A DNA stretch of 64,000 nucleotides. Origin: Henricia sp. BOLD:AAB3569 (taxonomy: Eukaryota > Echinodermata > Asteroidea > Spinulosida > Echinasteridae). Of this stretch, positions 62,214-64,000 are shown piece after piece. How positions within the stretch are numbered: the stretch's first letter is position 1; each line of letters opens with the position of its first letter. The stretch covers positions 1 to 64,000 of the forward strand of contig JBBELK010001597.1 in the NCBI GenBank assembly GCA_037783545.1. The letters are read 5' to 3'. The notes beneath the pieces were generated by a model, which saw only the letters and a program-made list of their open reading frames with translations, was not told the origin of the DNA and did no database searches. The position numbers and the translations under genes were made by a program.

Positions 62214-63861
62214 GTGTGTCCCAAATGCCGGCAAATTTGGAAATCAAGGAATTTTCCAACCAACTTCAAATTTTGCATGCTCCAAACTGTATATATTCCG
62301 CACTTTTCATGCAAAATTGACAGATTTTCGCTGGGAAATGATGGAGAAATTTCAGAGTTTAGGGAAAACGGAGCTCGGCTGCGTGGTTATTCCCCTAACC
62401 GTGGCTGTTGGGACACCCTGCGCATGCGCTGGTGTACATTTCTACGGCCGTTGACTCACCCCAGATTGTGACGGGAATTAGGTCAAAGTGTGTCCCAAAT
62501 GCCGGCAAATTTGGAAATCAAGGAATTTTCCAACCAACTTCAAATTTTGCATGCTCCAAACTGTATATATTCCGCACTTGTCATGCAAAATTGACAGATT
62601 TTCGCTGGGAAATGACGGAGAAATTTCAGAGTTTAGGGAAAACGGAGCTCGGCTGCGTGGTTATTCCCCTAACCGTGGCTGTTGGGACACCCTGCGCCGC
62701 GCTGGTGTACATTTCTACGGCCGTTGACTCACCCCAGATTGTGACGGGAATTAGGTCAAAGTGTGTCCCAAATGCCGGCAAATTTGGAAATCAAGGAATT
62801 TTCCAACCAACTTCAAATTTTGCATGCTCCAAACTGTATATATTCCGCACTTGTCATGCAAAATTGACAGATTTTCGCTGGGAAATGACGGAGAAATTTC
62901 AGAGTTTAGGGAAAACGGAGCTCGGCTGCGTGGTTATTCCCTAACCGTGGCTGTTGGGACACCCTGCGCATGCGCCGCGCTGGTGTACATTTGTACGGCC
63001 GTTGACTCACCCCAGATTGTAACGGGAATTAGGTCAAAGTGTGTCCCAAATGCCGGCAAATTTGGAAATCAAGGAATTTTCCAACCAACTTCAAATTTTG
63101 CATGCTCCAAACTGTATATATTCCGCACTTGTCATGTAAAATTGACAGATTTTCGCTGGGAAATGACGGAGAAATTTCAGAGTTTAGGGAAAACGGAGCT
63201 CGGCTGCGTGGTTATTCCCCTAACCGTGGCTGTTGGGACACCCTGCGCCGCGCTGGTGTACATTTGTACGGCCGTTGACTCACCCAGATTGTGACGGGAA
63301 TTAGGTCAAAGTGTGTCCCAAATGCCGGCAAATTTGGAAATCAAGGAATTTTCCAACCAACTTCAAATTTTGCATGCTCCAAACTGTATATATTCCGCAC
63401 TTGTCATGCAAAATTGACATATTTTCGCTGGGAAATGACGGAGAAATTTCAGAGTTTAGGGAAAACGGAGCTCGGCTGCGTGGTTATTCCCCTAACCGTG
63501 GCTGTTGGGACACCCTGCGCCGCGCTGGTGTACATTTGTACGGCCGTTGACTCACCCCAGATTGTGACGGGAATTAGGTCAAAGTGTGTCCCAAATGCCG
63601 GCAAATTTGGAAATCAAGGAATTTTCCAACCAACTTCAAATTTTGCATGCTCCAAACTGTATATATTCCGCACTTGTCATGCAAAATTGACATATTTTCG
63701 CTGGGAAATGACGGAGAAATTTCAGAGTTTAGGGAAAACGGAGCTCGGCTGCGTGGTTATTCCCCTAACCGTGGCTGTTGGGACACCCTGCGCATGCGCC
63801 GCGCTGGTGTACATTTGTACGGCCGTTGACTCACCCAGATTGTAACGGGAATTAGGTCAAA

Positions 63862-64000
63862 GTGTGTCCCAAATGCCGGCAAATTTGGAAATCAAGGAAT
63901 TTTCCAACCAACTTCAAATTTTGCATGCTCCAAACTGTATATATTCCGCACTTGTCATGTAAAATTGACAGATTTTCGCTGGGAAATGACGGAGAAATTT
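63862..64000 (+). repeat. Right-edge partial satellite unit
   Basis: The first 139 bp of a unit, ending after GAGAAATTT. It carries CATGTAAAATT at about 63958, so it is the second unit of another four-monomer module that began with the unit at 63584. The array continues past the window. Confidence 0.97.

Larger units (their letters stand above)
1..64000 (+). repeat. 273-bp tandem satellite array, 234 units including two partial, all same orientation
   Basis: The whole window is one head-to-tail array. The GTGTGTCCC landmark recurs at 266, 539, 812 and so on to 63862, which gives 232 complete units. Unit lengths: 168 of 273 bp, 35 of 279, 7 of 278, one of 277, 16 of 274 and 5 of 272. Summing these reproduces the distance from 266 to 63862. 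No unit is inverted and no foreign sequence interrupts the array. Most units differ from the consensus at only a few positions, and neighbours such as 266-538 and 539-811 look identical. Known behaviour of satellite DNA (unequal exchange and gene conversion homogenising long arrays) fits this. I infer eukaryotic heterochromatin, possibly a centromere, but nothing here proves centromere function. I cannot name the family or species. Confidence 0.98.

Noticed and set aside
1..64000. CRISPR array
   Set aside because: Units are contiguous and near identical over the full 273 bp, with no repeat/spacer pattern.
1..64000. Giant repetitive protein gene or concatenated short genes
   Set aside because: All frames are interrupted at length-variant units. 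No splice-compatible structure, start context or domain is seen, and most changes alter the amino acid.
1..64000. Shorter internal subrepeats within the 273-bp unit
   Set aside because: TGAC occurs four times and TGACGG twice per unit, but the flanks do not align. I found no convincing subunit periodicity.
1..64000. Ribosomal DNA spacer, 5S cluster or tRNA array
   Set aside because: No segment resembles rRNA or tRNA sequence, and no box A/B or coding region interrupts the repeat.

Overview
The window is a single uninterrupted satellite-DNA array. It is one tandem repeat with a basic unit of 273 bp, running head to tail on the + strand from the first base to the last. Using GTGTGTCCC as unit position 1, I count 232 complete units between 266 and 63861, plus a truncated unit at each edge. 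Of the complete units, 168 are exactly 273 bp, 35 are 279 bp, and the other 29 are 272, 274, 277 or 278 bp. I see no protein-coding gene, RNA gene, transposon, inversion or unique-sequence gap. An array of this length, homogeneity and higher-order structure points to a eukaryotic chromosome, in pericentromeric, centromeric or other heterochromatic DNA. The sequence alone does not identify the species, and I do not recognise the repeat family.

The unit is 46.9% GC and has two parts: unit positions 1-150 are about 39% GC and positions 151-260 about 60%. It carries an 11-bp perfect inverted repeat around a 28-nt AT-containing loop, several short palindromes, and a GC-rich block that exists in three length alleles. 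CpG is not depleted (observed/expected about 0.93 by hand count on the consensus).

Layout: 1-14.2 kb is built from repeated copies of a roughly 4.4-4.6 kb segment with a diagnostic six-monomer cassette. From 13.7-17.5 kb there are trimer (826 bp) and dimer (552 bp) higher-order repeats. From 17.5-19.4 kb there is a shortened copy of the 2.4-4.1 kb region. From about 19.4 kb onward a different set of variants appears. Here a four-monomer module recurs more than ten times, and tandem higher-order repeats occur: 825 bp (31.2-32.9 kb), 2,463 bp (37.5-42.5 kb), 1,377 bp (44.4-47.1 kb), 2,468 bp (48.2-53.2 kb) and 1,366 bp (about 58.9-61.4 kb). Segments at 21.9-29 kb reappear at 52.4-64 kb, offset by 30.5-34.8 kb.

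Because 273 and 279 are multiples of three, one forward frame stays open for thousands of codons (38430-48698 is the longest). These frames begin and end where 1-bp length variants or rare point changes occur, and most variants in them change the amino acid. I read them as by-products of the repeat length and not as genes. The value of the window is as a record of satellite evolution: subtype markers, hybrid units, nested duplications and an apparently invariant sub-block.
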